Shown in pieces: positions 46,784 through 54,866 of a stretch of 64,000 nucleotides of DNA. Numbering within the stretch: the stretch's first letter is position 1; every line of letters begins with the position of its first letter. Source of the stretch: Belliella filtrata. GTDB lineage: Bacteria > Bacteroidota > Bacteroidia > Cytophagales > Cyclobacteriaceae. The DNA lies in the NCBI RefSeq assembly GCF_022549775.1, contig NZ_JAKZGP010000014.1, positions 1 to 64,000 of the forward strand. The letters run 5' to 3'. Under the pieces are notes generated by a model that saw nothing but the letters and a program-made list of their open reading frames with translations, was not told the origin of the DNA and ran no database searches. The position numbers were made by a program, and so were the translations under genes.

Positions 46784-47032
46784 GTGAATCTAATTTTAGT
46801 GGTAGAAGGTTTTTATGAATTCACTAGCGAGAAAATTAAAATTACCGGAGAAACTTTCAATTCTGAATTGGATTGGGGGAAGACATATGAGATTAAAGAA
46901 TTAAAGGATTGGATATTGATTTACCAAAACAGACAAGTAGCTAATGTTTTACCAAAAGAGTCATTTGGTGAAAATATAAAAGACTTCCGAATATTAGTGA
47001 AAAGTAAAAATTTAAACGCTAAACTGAAATAA
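46784..47032 (+). pseudogene. Fragment of a YcxB-like protein
   Basis: A GTG start at 46784, right after a TAA, opens 82 codons. Residues about 22-80 (ELDWGKTYEIKELKDWILIYQNRQVANVLPKESF and a final KNLNAKLK) match the C-terminal half of the YcxB-like domain, which is normally about 160 residues with two N-terminal membrane helices. Those helices are absent. It is therefore likely a broken gene, although a short protein cannot be excluded. Confidence 0.5.
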
Positions 47033-47464
47033 AAAACAATTAAGCTCAAAATTTATCATAACAGAGAAAAGTCTTTGTTATGGACCCCTATTGATGAGCC
47101 CTGATTGGTGCATACGTCTATTTTAGCTTTTGGTTGTATTAAGAGGGGCTTTTGGTTTGAGGATCTTATCGCCCTACCCATTATTTGGGTTGGTTTTCTA
47201 GTTTGCCCCTGAACCAATGATTGATTTCTTAGATCCTGTAAGTAAATTAAGAGGAGTTGGATACTCAGGTTCATAATTTATCCGATTCCTGACTTAAACA
47301 CTATCAACCTGACTGTTTTTGGGTGTTGAGTGTGGTCTTATCAAACTTCCTTTTGTGGTTCGGGAAACACTTGGTTTATCATTCCAAGTTTTATGAAATG
47401 GCAAATAGCTCAGAGAGTATGTTTTAATTGAATAAATTTGCAGTAAAATTTGTTACTTTATAAT
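47033..47464. other. Gene-free stretch before the toxin pair
   Basis: The 432 bp hold no credible frame, RNA or terminator. Composition is AT-rich with many T-runs. It may be decayed DNA, as flanking genes are damaged. The antitoxin promoter must lie at its right end, and no clear box was found. Confidence 0.5.
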
Positions 47465-47632
47465 ATGTGTAAAGAAAAATTAATAACTGGGATCAATGTT
47501 GCTCAACAAATGAGTAAAGCTAGGAATATCCTGAATAGTCAAGTTATTCCTAGAGAAGAGCTGTTTCAAATTCGAAAAAAAGAGGGTAAGTTGAGTAAAG
47601 AGCTTATAAGTGCCCTAAAAACCAATTCATAA
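47465..47632 (+). CDS. Small basic protein, likely antitoxin of a zeta-type toxin pair
   Basis: The protein has 55 residues from ATG 47465. It is rich in Lys and helical (GINVAQQMSKARNILNSQ). It precedes a P-loop toxin-like gene by 1 bp, the usual antitoxin-toxin order. The sequence itself was not recognised, so the role rests on position. Confidence 0.5.
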   Translation: MCKEKLITGINVAQQMSKARNILNSQVIPREELFQIRKKEGKLSKELISALKTNS

Positions 47633-47633
47633 T

Positions 47634-48229
47634 TTGACAGTGATTGCGGTATGCAATGGTGCGGGAAAGTCAACTTTTGCCACATCATTTTTACCCGAAG
47701 GGTTAATCTCTTTCGATTATGACAGGATATTTTTGGAGCATTACAATAGTCTTCCCGATAGCGAATTGAGAGAAAAATTTGCTAAAGATCAGACCTCAAA
47801 GGAATTTGAGACTATAATTGAAGCGTCTATTTCAAAAAAATGGATTTTTGTTACGAGACTAATTTTGATTCACTCCCCATTTTTTGGCCGCGAAAATTTA
47901 AAGAAAATGGCTACAAACTAAATTTAATTTTCTTTTGCTTAGCCGGCCAGGATATTGCTAAACACAGGATTCAAGTAAGGACAGAATTCAAAGGTCACTT
48001 TGTTGATAATAAAACCATTGAGCTAAAATGGAAAGCTGGCTACAAAAATGTAAACTTACATTATAATTTTTTTGACAATGTTTTGTTCGTGAATAATTCA
48101 AAACAAAATGATGTGTATACCAATATTTTGCAAGTTGAAAATGGAGAAATGGTGCTCATGATTGATCAAGTACCAGACTATTTCAATCATAGGCTACCAG
48201 AAATATATAAACTAATCAGTAAGGTTTAA
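47634..48229 (+). pseudogene. Zeta-toxin-like P-loop kinase, frameshifted
   Basis: A TTG start opens 95 codons with a Walker A (CNGAGKST, residues 7-14) and ISFDYDRIFLEHY, like zeta toxins that phosphorylate UDP-GlcNAc. The reading frame then runs into unrelated residues, while another frame from 47840 continues the family: MDFCYETNFDS, then IFFCLAGQDIAKHRIQVRTEFKGHFVD and LHYNFFDNVLFVNN. The switch lies at a run of seven A at 47834-47840. Eight would restore one reading frame. The gene is probably disrupted, unless slippage or a sequencing error is involved. Confidence 0.7.
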
Positions 48230-48834
48230 AAGTCATTGCAAAGTGTCGTAAAGGAGAATCCTACGCACAAACCTCTCACAAACTGTCTTGTTACGCAGGA
48301 GAAACGTATCCCAAAACAGGACAGGCTGTAAATCTTTCAGATTGCTCATGATGGATCAATTTTAATTTGTATTCAAGAATGCTGTCTGAATCAATTGTTA
48401 TGTGATAGAAAAGGTATTCCCTATGAAAATCGTGAAGGATATCCATTCTTGTATAAGAAAAACAAATGCAAAGCATTCATGAATACCATTAAAAAAACAA
48501 CTTCTATGAATAAAGTTGGGCTTATTTAAGTGAATAAGGTTTTTTCAATCAAATTAATGTAATGTTAACTTACTTTTACCAAAGGTGGATTTTATCCATA
48601 AAAGGGTTAAAAGATATTTTGCGTTTTCTTTCCCAAAATACTTGAGCTTGTAGGAGCACTTTTTGTAATGTTTTTTAGCGAAATTGACATGGTTTTCAAC
48701 GAATGAAACTATTTTTATACACAAAATAAAATTTTCGCAATCGATTGCTTGTACAATAAAAAAACATTTTCTACCTTTCCGCCATGTTATTCACATACTG
48801 AATATCTACAATAGGTTTAATAGGTTTGAGAGAT
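48230..48834. other. Gene-free stretch after the toxin gene
   Basis: About 600 bp without a convincing gene. Frames are short and have no recognisable product. Around 48748-48778 TTG and TACCTTTC resemble -33 and -7 boxes, followed by the terminator at 48835. A short RNA is possible. Confidence 0.5.
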
Positions 48835-48868
48835 AAAAAAGGTTTGGGCAATGTCCAAACCTTTTTTG
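48783..48868 (+). ncRNA. Candidate small RNA ending in an intrinsic terminator
   Basis: A promoter-like pair (TTG near 48748, TACCTTTC at 48771) is followed by about 50 bases and a strong hairpin. The hairpin is AAAAAAGGTTTGG and CCAAACCTTTTTT around GCAATGT (48835-48867). No frame fits in between. The candidate RNA would be about 85 nt. The terminator could instead belong to another transcript, so confidence is low. Confidence 0.25.
48835..48868 (+). terminator. Intrinsic terminator upstream of the lipoprotein gene
   Basis: Thirteen-base arms with A and T runs enclose GCAATGT, symmetric and possibly bidirectional. It lies 50 bp before the gene at 48918. Confidence 0.8.
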
Positions 48869-48917
48869 ATTTCTAAAGAATTTACACTTTTTTCGTATTC
48901 TCATTGTTAACACTCAT

Positions 48918-49592
48918 ATGCGCCAATTTAAACTCATCCAATTCACTTTCATGGCTTACCTTATGCTACTTGTGTGGTCGTGTGGATCGTCTAATGAAGA
49001 GACATCTTTAGATGCTACTATAACGGGGGAGGAGTCTTTGGAAGAAAAGCAATTGTTAGAGAATGGATTCCAACAACTCACAGAATGGACAGCTCATTGG
49101 AAGCGGCAAGTTCCGGGTTTTGACCTGCATGATTTCAAGCTATCTAGAGTAGATAGTATAGAGACCATAGAAAGGCCTGAAGAGAATTTCATCACTAAGG
49201 GGAACGCTTTTTTTGCTTATCTAAAAGATCAGCCAGATGGAAAGGGAACTGTAGATATTTATAGCTATAAAATCACCTTCCCAGAAGAGGGTAAGCCATA
49301 TTTTAACCCTGATTCTGAAGTTACCTATTTTCGTTCTGATGGGATGCGAGAAAGGCTTCTTTTTATAGGACCTTCTGGAGCATTCGAAGATGCCATATGG
49401 TTAAATTCAGAGGCACTCTTAGTGGTAGGTCACTTTGAAAGTGACGCAGGTGTATCTCCCAAAGCATGGATCATTTATCCTGAGAGTCAATTGATTCATC
49501 AATATGAGTCAAACCTTACGACAGATGATTACAGGCGAGAAGGGTTTTTAACCAAGAGGTTTTCAGTAGAAAAACAATCAGATGGAGTTTGA
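48918..49592 (+). CDS. Hypothetical lipoprotein
   Basis: The protein has 224 residues. A lipobox WSC (Cys22) is followed by an acidic linker and a domain of about 170 residues with HWKRQVPGFDLHDFKLSRVDSIE. No enzymatic motif. It would sit at the outer membrane or periplasm. It overlaps the Nudix gene by 11 bp, suggesting coupling. Family not recognised. Confidence 0.7.
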   Translation: MRQFKLIQFTFMAYLMLLVWSCGSSNEETSLDATITGEESLEEKQLLENGFQQLTEWTAHWKRQVPGFDLHDFKLSRVDSIETIERPEENFITKGNAFFAYLKDQPDGKGTVDIYSYKITFPEEGKPYFNPDSEVTYFRSDGMRERLLFIGPSGAFEDAIWLNSEALLVVGHFESDAGVSPKAWIIYPESQLIHQYESNLTTDDYRREGFLTKRFSVEKQSDGV

Positions 49593-50220
49593 GAAAGTGA
49601 TCGAAAGGGTGCAAAAGATGTTAGAAAGTCCGCTTCCAGGGAGAGTGGGACAGCTTTCGATGTCACCAAGACCTGTAGATGAGTCACGATTTGGAAATAT
49701 GGTGCCTGATGATGTGAGAAAAGGTGCGGTATTGATACTTTTTTATCCAGATAAATCAAATGCTTTCGTCCCTTTTATCAAAAGACCAAGTTATGATGGA
49801 CCTCATGGCGGTCAGGTGGCACTTCCTGGTGGCAAATGGGATGATACTGATGCAGACCTGAGCTTTACTGCGCTGAGAGAAGCAGAAGAGGAGATTGGAG
49901 TAGATGCGGCGAAAGTCGAGTTGATAGGTAATTTATCAGATTTGTTTATACCTCCTAGTAATTTTTTAGTTAGGCCATATCTCGGTTTTATCAACCAGAA
50001 ACCTAAATTTGTTCCAGACCCTTATGAAGTAGATCGAATCATACAGTGCCAAGTCAATCAACTCATTGATAAGAAAATCAGGAAAGAAGGAGAAATTGTG
50101 GTTAGGGGAAATTACAAGCTACAAGCACCTTATTTTGATATTGATAGCGAAATGGTATGGGGAGCTACTGCCATGATGCTCGGAGAGTTTATGTACCTTT
50201 GGGAAAATGTAAAAGTTTGA
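49582..50220 (+). CDS. Nudix hydrolase, CoA pyrophosphatase-like
   Basis: The protein has 212 residues. The Nudix box GGKWDDTDADLSFTALREAEEEIGV holds the metal-binding Glu residues, and the preceding HGGQVALPG is typical of the CoA pyrophosphatase (YeaB/NudL) group. It probably hydrolyses a nucleotide-linked pyrophosphate such as CoA. It starts inside the preceding gene and is 48 bp before the DUF819 gene. Confidence 0.88.
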   Translation: MEFEKVIERVQKMLESPLPGRVGQLSMSPRPVDESRFGNMVPDDVRKGAVLILFYPDKSNAFVPFIKRPSYDGPHGGQVALPGGKWDDTDADLSFTALREAEEEIGVDAAKVELIGNLSDLFIPPSNFLVRPYLGFINQKPKFVPDPYEVDRIIQCQVNQLIDKKIRKEGEIVVRGNYKLQAPYFDIDSEMVWGATAMMLGEFMYLWENVKV

Positions 50221-50268
50221 TTTTTCGGGCATTTGATGTATTTATGTATTTCAATTAGCCCCAATATA

Positions 50269-51528
50269 ATGATAGAAGAGACACCTTTCTTGACCAATGA
50301 TGCAGTAGTTTTTGGTATTTTAGTGGCCATTTTGGCTTTAGTTTTCTCCACATCCTCTAGTAAGAATCCATTTTGGATGAAGTTTTACAGGATAGTTCCT
50401 TCGATCTTACTTTGCTACTTTATTCCTGCGATTCTCAATTCAGTAGGGCTGATTTCAGGAGAATATTCTCAATTGTATTTTATGGCCTCAAGGTATTTAT
50501 TGCCAACTTCATTGGTGTTATTGACTTTGAGCATAGATTTCAAAGGGATTTTAAAATTGGGGCCGAAAGCATTGATTATGTTTTTGGCAGGTACCATGGG
50601 GATTGTGCTTGGAGGTCCTATGGCGTTGTTTATAATTTCTGTGATTCATCCAGAAATTCTTGGTGGAGTAGGTCCAGATGAAATCTGGCGAGGCTTATCA
50701 ACTATAGCTGGAAGCTGGATTGGTGGTGGTGCAAATCAGACAGCTATGCTTGAAGTATTTGGTGCGGGTCCGACTTTGTTCTCACAAATGATCGCCGTGG
50801 ATGTCCTAGTTGCCAATGTATGGATGGCTGTATTGCTTTACTGGGCAGCTAAACCAGAAAAAATCGATAAGTTATTCAAAGCGGATAGTTCAGCTATCAA
50901 AGAGCTTCAGGAAAAAGTGGAGAAATATAGGGCAGGAATTTTAAAGATTCCAACCATGGCAGATACCATGAAGATATTAGGTTTGGGATTTGGAATCACA
51001 GCTATAGCTCATTTGATAGCCGATTATGTTGCACCATATATAGGGGAGCATTATCCAGCTTTGAGTGATTATTCATTGGATTCTACGTTTTTCTGGATTG
51101 TGGTATTGGCTACCACTGGAGGTTTGGTATTATCCTTCACCAAAGCCAGGGCGCTAGAAGGAGCTGGAGCTTCACGATTGGGCTCTGTGATGCTTTATGT
51201 TTTAGTAGCTACTATAGGTATGCAAATGGATCTTATGGCAATTTTTGATAATCCACTATTCTTTTTGATTGGGATTATTTGGATGATTTTCCATGTATTG
51301 ATCATGTTGCTTGTCGCTTTTCTTATCAAAGCCCCATTCTTTTTTGTTGCAGTAGGTTCACAAGCTAATGTAGGAGGAGCTGCATCTGCACCTATTGTGG
51401 CTTCAGCTTTCAATCCCGCACTTGCTCCAGTAGGAGTTTTGATGGCTGTATTAGGATATGCTGTGGGAACTTATGGCGCTTTGCTTTGTGGCTATTTGTT
51501 GCAAGCTGTTCATCAAGGATTGGTGTGA
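50269..51528 (+). CDS. DUF819-family membrane protein
   Basis: From ATG 50269 the protein has 419 residues. A longer frame starts at 50233, but MIEETPFLTND looks like the family's beginning. Ten or more hydrophobic segments are present, with glycine-rich GGVGPDEIWRGLSTIAGSWIGGGANQTAMLEVF and the final GGAASAPIVASAFNPALAPVGVLMAVLGYAVG, which are typical. The family (YjcL-like) is of unknown transport function, in the inner membrane. The neighbours give no hint of substrate. Confidence 0.88.
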   Translation: MIEETPFLTNDAVVFGILVAILALVFSTSSSKNPFWMKFYRIVPSILLCYFIPAILNSVGLISGEYSQLYFMASRYLLPTSLVLLTLSIDFKGILKLGPKALIMFLAGTMGIVLGGPMALFIISVIHPEILGGVGPDEIWRGLSTIAGSWIGGGANQTAMLEVFGAGPTLFSQMIAVDVLVANVWMAVLLYWAAKPEKIDKLFKADSSAIKELQEKVEKYRAGILKIPTMADTMKILGLGFGITAIAHLIADYVAPYIGEHYPALSDYSLDSTFFWIVVLATTGGLVLSFTKARALEGAGASRLGSVMLYVLVATIGMQMDLMAIFDNPLFFLIGIIWMIFHVLIMLLVAFLIKAPFFFVAVGSQANVGGAASAPIVASAFNPALAPVGVLMAVLGYAVGTYGALLCGYLLQAVHQGLV

Positions 51529-51927
51529 TAGTTTTCCAGAAAGAAAGTAGCATTTGGATGATTTTAACATTGAAGATGAAGTAGACTAATGAGAAGGGTT
51601 TGCTGCTGAAGATAGAGCTGCCATAGATGGAGGACTGGAGCAGTTGAATAAAAGATAGTATGTTTATTTTAAATCTATTAATTTGGATGTGCTGAAAATC
51701 GCTATCAGGAGAATAAACTCTTTAAATTTTGATGAATACCACTTGTGTTGAGTTTTGTCTATTATATCAGCTTCAAAAAGATTTTACAAAAATTGTTTTG
51801 TGTTATAGCCAAGCTTCGGTAGTATTTCTGATTATACACCGAAATTTCACCGATAGCATTCATAAATGGAAACCAGGGTGCTAAATTGTACGTGAAAAAG
51901 AACAAATTTCCATTAAACGCAATAAAT
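51529..51927. other. Gene-free stretch with a possible antitoxin remnant
   Basis: At 51556-51660 one frame reads DDFNIEDEVD, two stops, then EGFAAEDRAAIDGGLEQLNKR. It resembles a decayed ParD-like or similar antitoxin of a toxin-antitoxin pair, but with two stops. The rest has no credible gene and may carry the promoter of the YbjQ-like gene. Confidence 0.3.
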
Positions 51928-52260
51928 ATGATAGTATCAACAACCCCATCCCTGGAAGGATATGAAATCAAAGAATACCTAGGTGTAGTCACTGGTGAAA
52001 CCATCATAGGAGCCAATTTATTCAAAGACTTTTTTGCCAGTATCACAGATATAGTTGGAGGTAGATCAGGAGCTTATGAGCGGGTGTTACGTGAAGCAAA
52101 GACCACAGCCATGACTGAAATGCAGATGCAAGCAAATGCTTTTGGAGGCAATGCCATTGTGGGCATTGATCTAGATTATGAAACAATCCGTGATGGTATG
52201 CTGATGGTGACAGCTAGTGGTACCGCTGTGAAGATTGTCAAGAAGGAAAAGGAAGTGTAA
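51928..52260 (+). CDS. YbjQ/UPF0145-family heavy-metal-binding-type protein
   Basis: From ATG 51928 the protein has 110 residues, the family length. [65 protein letters not shown] are diagnostic. The structure is a pentameric beta barrel whose function is unsettled. An upstream extension to 51886 is not needed. It converges with the SRP RNA, whose 3' end is about 50 bp away. Confidence 0.88.
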   Translation: MIVSTTPSLEGYEIKEYLGVVTGETIIGANLFKDFFASITDIVGGRSGAYERVLREAKTTAMTEMQMQANAFGGNAIVGIDLDYETIRDGMLMVTASGTAVKIVKKEKEV

Positions 52261-52317
52261 GCAAGATTGAAATTAAAAAAAGCTGATAATAGGAGACTTG
52301 GTAGGTGAGAAAAAAAA

Positions 52318-52401
52318 GAGGCGGTATCGCACCGCTACAACCGCCTACCCTTGCTCCCTTCCGGACCTGGGGGATTCAGCAGGAGCTGGTCGTACCGCCG
52401 T
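52318..52401 (-). ncRNA. ffs: Signal recognition particle RNA (4.5S type)
   Basis: On the minus strand the apical part reads CAGGTCCGGAAGGGAGCA, the conserved SRP domain IV loop. It is flanked by long complementary arms, GGCGGTA (plus 52320) with TACCGCC (52393). The size of about 84 nt is the small bacterial type. A T-run follows its 3' end at 52311-52318 (AAAAAAAAG on plus). It forms the SRP with Ffh. Confidence 0.95.
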
Positions 52402-52403
52402 CA

Positions 52404-52434
52404 CAAAGGTAAGTCAATTTTCTGCTATTCCAAA
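52404..52434 (-). promoter_or_regulatory. SRP RNA promoter: TTTG - 19 bp - TACCTTTG
   Basis: Reading leftwards, TTTG (plus 52431-52434) is followed by 19 bases and TACCTTTG (plus 52404-52411), an exact match to the primary-sigma promoter of Bacteroidota. Transcription would start about 5 bp later at the SRP RNA 5' end. Confidence 0.8.
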
Positions 52435-52538
52435 AGTGGATATTAGAATATTCTAATTCAAAATCTAAACAGCTCAATGTCAGATTGAAAAAGTATGGCA
52501 AAGTTTTTGTCGATTTTTGGAACAAAAGAAATCAAACT

Positions 52539-52829
52539 ATGAAAAAATCAATTGTTTTTGTATTTACTGTGTTTTTGTTAGGATCATGTGCGGTTTTTAC
52601 CCCTAGGCATGAATTCAGAGAGGGGATGTCAGAAGGTCAGTTTTTGAGACAAAACAGAGCAGCTGTATTGAGTAACATGGAAGGACCTTTAAAAGTGTAT
52701 AGACTTGATAGGGGAGACCGATTCTATGTTTTGGCTACTTTTGAAAACGGCACATTGATCAAAGTAGAGGAAAGAGAATTAACACCAGGCTGGATGCCAG
52801 CCGCACCTCCAGTAGGTAACCAACAATAA
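52539..52829 (+). CDS. Small hypothetical lipoprotein
   Basis: From ATG 52539 the protein has 96 residues. The frame can start at 52485, but the signal MKKSIVFVFTVFLLGSC (lipobox GSC, Cys17) begins at the later ATG. The rest is short and beta-like (VYRLDRGDRFYVLATFENGTLIKVEERELTPGW). Function unknown. A terminator follows directly. Confidence 0.65.
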   Translation: MKKSIVFVFTVFLLGSCAVFTPRHEFREGMSEGQFLRQNRAAVLSNMEGPLKVYRLDRGDRFYVLATFENGTLIKVEERELTPGWMPAAPPVGNQQ

Positions 52830-52840
52830 TTGTATAGAAA

Positions 52841-52880
52841 AGACCCTTGAAGAGAGAACAGCTCATTTCAAGGGTTTTTT
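52841..52880 (+). terminator. Intrinsic terminator between convergent genes
   Basis: ACCCTTGAA pairs with TTCAAGGGT across a 16-base loop and is followed by six T. It closes the small lipoprotein gene, and A residues upstream make it usable by the opposite gene too. Confidence 0.8.
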
Positions 52881-52901
52881 CAATTAGTGTTTTGGAAATC
52901 T

Positions 52902-53129
52902 TCATTTGAGATTAGCCACGTAGAGATTAAATTCCATTGCGCCTGACTCTTCGAATTCATCTACGGCTAAGTCTTCAAAAATTTCTTCATCAAACTCCAT
53001 TTCAGTTTTTTCGATTTTGCCATCAGGGTGTATGATCAGCTCTGTTCCAGTATAATCCTCCGGATTTACTTTTACCAATACCTTATAATCGTCAAATGTT
53101 CTCTTGAAATACCTTACTATTGCTGACAT
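52902..53129 (-). CDS. Hypothetical protein of 75 residues, acidic
   Basis: From ATG 53129 (MSAIVRYFKRTFDDYKVLVKVNPEDYTGTE). A longer frame reaches 53285 but overlaps the serine hydrolase gene, so it is not used. The protein is small and strongly acidic at its end (EFDEEIFEDLAVDEFEESGAMEF). No signal or known domain. The gene lies 49 bp downstream of the serine hydrolase stop on the same strand. Confidence 0.6.
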   Translation of the reverse strand: MSAIVRYFKRTFDDYKVLVKVNPEDYTGTELIIHPDGKIEKTEMEFDEEIFEDLAVDEFEESGAMEFNLYVANLK

Positions 53130-53178
53130 GTTTTTTCTTTTATGGATAAATACTTCTTTCAAAACCACTTTAAATAAA

Positions 53179-54357
53179 TTATTTTTTTTGATCATAGGGA
53201 ATGTAATTCTGCCAACGCCAAGGAGTGAATGTATCTCCAATGCTGTATTCCAAAAGTTCTTTAAAAATACTTTCACCGTTATCATTGTTTGTCATTATGA
53301 CAATCGCAATTTTTTTCTTAGGAAAGCAAATTGAATAATGCCCCCAACCATCATCATGTCCTTCCTTGAAAAATGCCCTGCCATAAGGTGTTTTAAAAGT
53401 CCCTACTCCTAAACCATATCCTAATTGAATATCATCATTGTCAGTACTGTCTTCTTTTGAAAGCGGGCCAAACTGAGCTCTTGATTTTATTCTTACTTGT
53501 GTGGTTGTCATTGCTTTAAAGCTTTTTTTGGAAAGTCCTTTGTTGCTTATTAAAGTTGTGTAAAACTTATTAAAGTCTTCCAAAGTAGTACTCATTGATC
53601 CACCAGCACTAGCTTCTTCCCATTTCATCAATTCATAAGGCTCTCCTAATGGGTTGTGGCCAAGACAAATATTTGTATCAAAACGAGTTTGCCAAACTTG
53701 ACTTGAATTCCTCATACCTAATGGTTTAAAAACCCTTTCCTGAGAAATGCTTTCATAGTCTTTGCCAGTTATTTGTTCAATAACAAATTGAAGTAAATAA
53801 AGTCCTTCACCCGAATAACTGTAACGAGTACCTGGCTCAAACTTGAATTTAAGCTTATTGTCTGCTTCTAGCCAACGCCAATTTGGAAAGCCTGTCATAT
53901 GCATTAAGCACATTCGGCCTGTGATTTTCTTGTATCGTTCATCATCCTTTAGGTCTTGGTACCCTCTATTCCAGCCATTAATTTTATAATCGGGTAAGGG
54001 CTTGCTTAAGTATTCTACAAGTGGCCTATCAAGGTCAATTACCTTTTCTTGTACCAACTGCATGGTGATATAAGCAAATACCATTTTAGCAAATGATGCT
54101 GCATACAAGACTGAGGACTGGTGCATAGGAATGTTTTCTTTGACATTCGCTAGTCCGTAAGTTTTGCTGAAAACAGGTTGATTGTTGTTAAATACAGATA
54201 TAGCTATTCCTGAAACATTTGCAGTTTCCATCAAGTCTTCAATTTTTGTATTCAAACTATCCACAGGTATTATACTGCCATCTATCCGGCTGATTGTCTG
54301 ACCAAAAGCAAAAGTTATAGAAATAAAAAATGTCACAATTAGTAAAAGTTGCTTCAT
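53179..54357 (-). CDS. Beta-lactamase-fold serine hydrolase, secreted
   Basis: From ATG 54357 (MKQLLLIVTFFISITFAFGQ, a signal peptide ending about residue 19) the protein has 392 residues. Longer frames reach 54414. The catalytic SxxK is SFAK, the YSYSGEG run supplies the Tyr, and a later GHDDGWG ends the active site, as in class C beta-lactamase/penicillin-binding esterases. The substrate is unknown (esterase, peptidase or amidase). It is upstream of the 75-residue gene, with no other partners. Confidence 0.88.
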   Translation of the reverse strand: MKQLLLIVTFFISITFAFGQTISRIDGSIIPVDSLNTKIEDLMETANVSGIAISVFNNNQPVFSKTYGLANVKENIPMHQSSVLYAASFAKMVFAYITMQLVQEKVIDLDRPLVEYLSKPLPDYKINGWNRGYQDLKDDERYKKITGRMCLMHMTGFPNWRWLEADNKLKFKFEPGTRYSYSGEGLYLLQFVIEQITGKDYESISQERVFKPLGMRNSSQVWQTRFDTNICLGHNPLGEPYELMKWEEASAGGSMSTTLEDFNKFYTTLISNKGLSKKSFKAMTTTQVRIKSRAQFGPLSKEDSTDNDDIQLGYGLGVGTFKTPYGRAFFKEGHDDGWGHYSICFPKKKIAIVIMTNNDNGESIFKELLEYSIGDTFTPWRWQNYIPYDQKK

Positions 54358-54648
54358 AACTATCTTATTTGAGAGACTTTCTGTTTTTTTCTGGCTAAGC
54401 GTTTGATTATTCAATTATTATCGATTAAAACTATAGGCAGTCACAATTTGAGTATTCACACAGTAGATATAGACAAAGGTCTAAAGAAAAATCGTAAAAT
54501 CATGATTTTCCCGAAAAGTAGACCAATGAGTTTATTCCAGTTTCTTAGAATTCTATGTGCTGATTCAAAATTTTCTATTTTTCAGGTTTAAAATTCATGT
54601 CAAAATTTAGGTTCGATAAAAAAATATCTTGATTTTTTTGCTTTGACT
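54358..54648. other. Gene-free stretch upstream of the trp promoter
   Basis: About 290 bp between the divergent serine hydrolase and the trp promoter. It contains the hydrolase promoter region on its left. No repeat, RNA or frame of note was seen. Confidence 0.55.
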
Positions 54649-54679
54649 TTTGTCATTCAATTTGCTGTTTCTATATTTG
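54649..54679 (+). promoter_or_regulatory. trp operon promoter: TTTG - 19 bp - TATATTTG
   Basis: TTTG (54649-54652) and TATATTTG (54672-54679) match -33 and -7 boxes of Bacteroidota with exact 19-bp spacing. Transcription would start near 54685, a few bases before the leader peptide ATG at 54696. Confidence 0.78.
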
Positions 54680-54695
54680 AGCCATCTTAATGGTT

Positions 54696-54773
54696 ATGAA
54701 ATACAATCAAGCAAAATATTGGTGGTGGCATTTGAATTCTTTTCTAGGGGAAGAACCTATTGCTATTGTCTAA
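54696..54773 (+). CDS. trpL: trp leader peptide with three consecutive Trp codons
   Basis: Twenty-five codons start ATGAAATAC. Codons 9-11 are TGG TGG TGG (54720-54728), read as KYWWWHL, and a TAA stands at 54771. Such a run of the scarce amino acid is the sensor of an attenuator: stalling at low charged tRNA-Trp changes folding downstream. The peptide lies between an exact promoter match and a terminator in front of trpE. Nothing else in this stretch codes. Confidence 0.82.
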   Translation: MKYNQAKYWWWHLNSFLGEEPIAIV

Positions 54774-54836
54774 TATCTATACTTGTAAAAGAAATATTGA
54801 GGCTTGCTGGTTTTCCCCGGTAAGCCTTTTTTTATT
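54747..54836 (+). promoter_or_regulatory. trp attenuator: antiterminator and terminator
   Basis: The terminator stem is AGGCTTGCTGG (54800-54810) with CCGGTAAGCCT (54817-54827), an 11-bp stem with two G-T pairs and loop TTTTCC, followed by seven T. The competing pairing is GGGGAAGAACC (54747-54757) with GGTTTTCCCC (54809-54818), ten pairs with one bulge. This takes the terminator's 5' arm end and loop. A third pairing, AATA-GGT (54715-54723) with ACCTATT (54755-54761), covers the Trp codons and would free the terminator when translation is fast. Confidence 0.78.
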
Positions 54837-54866
54837 CCAAAATCTCAAACAGCATTGCAACCACCT

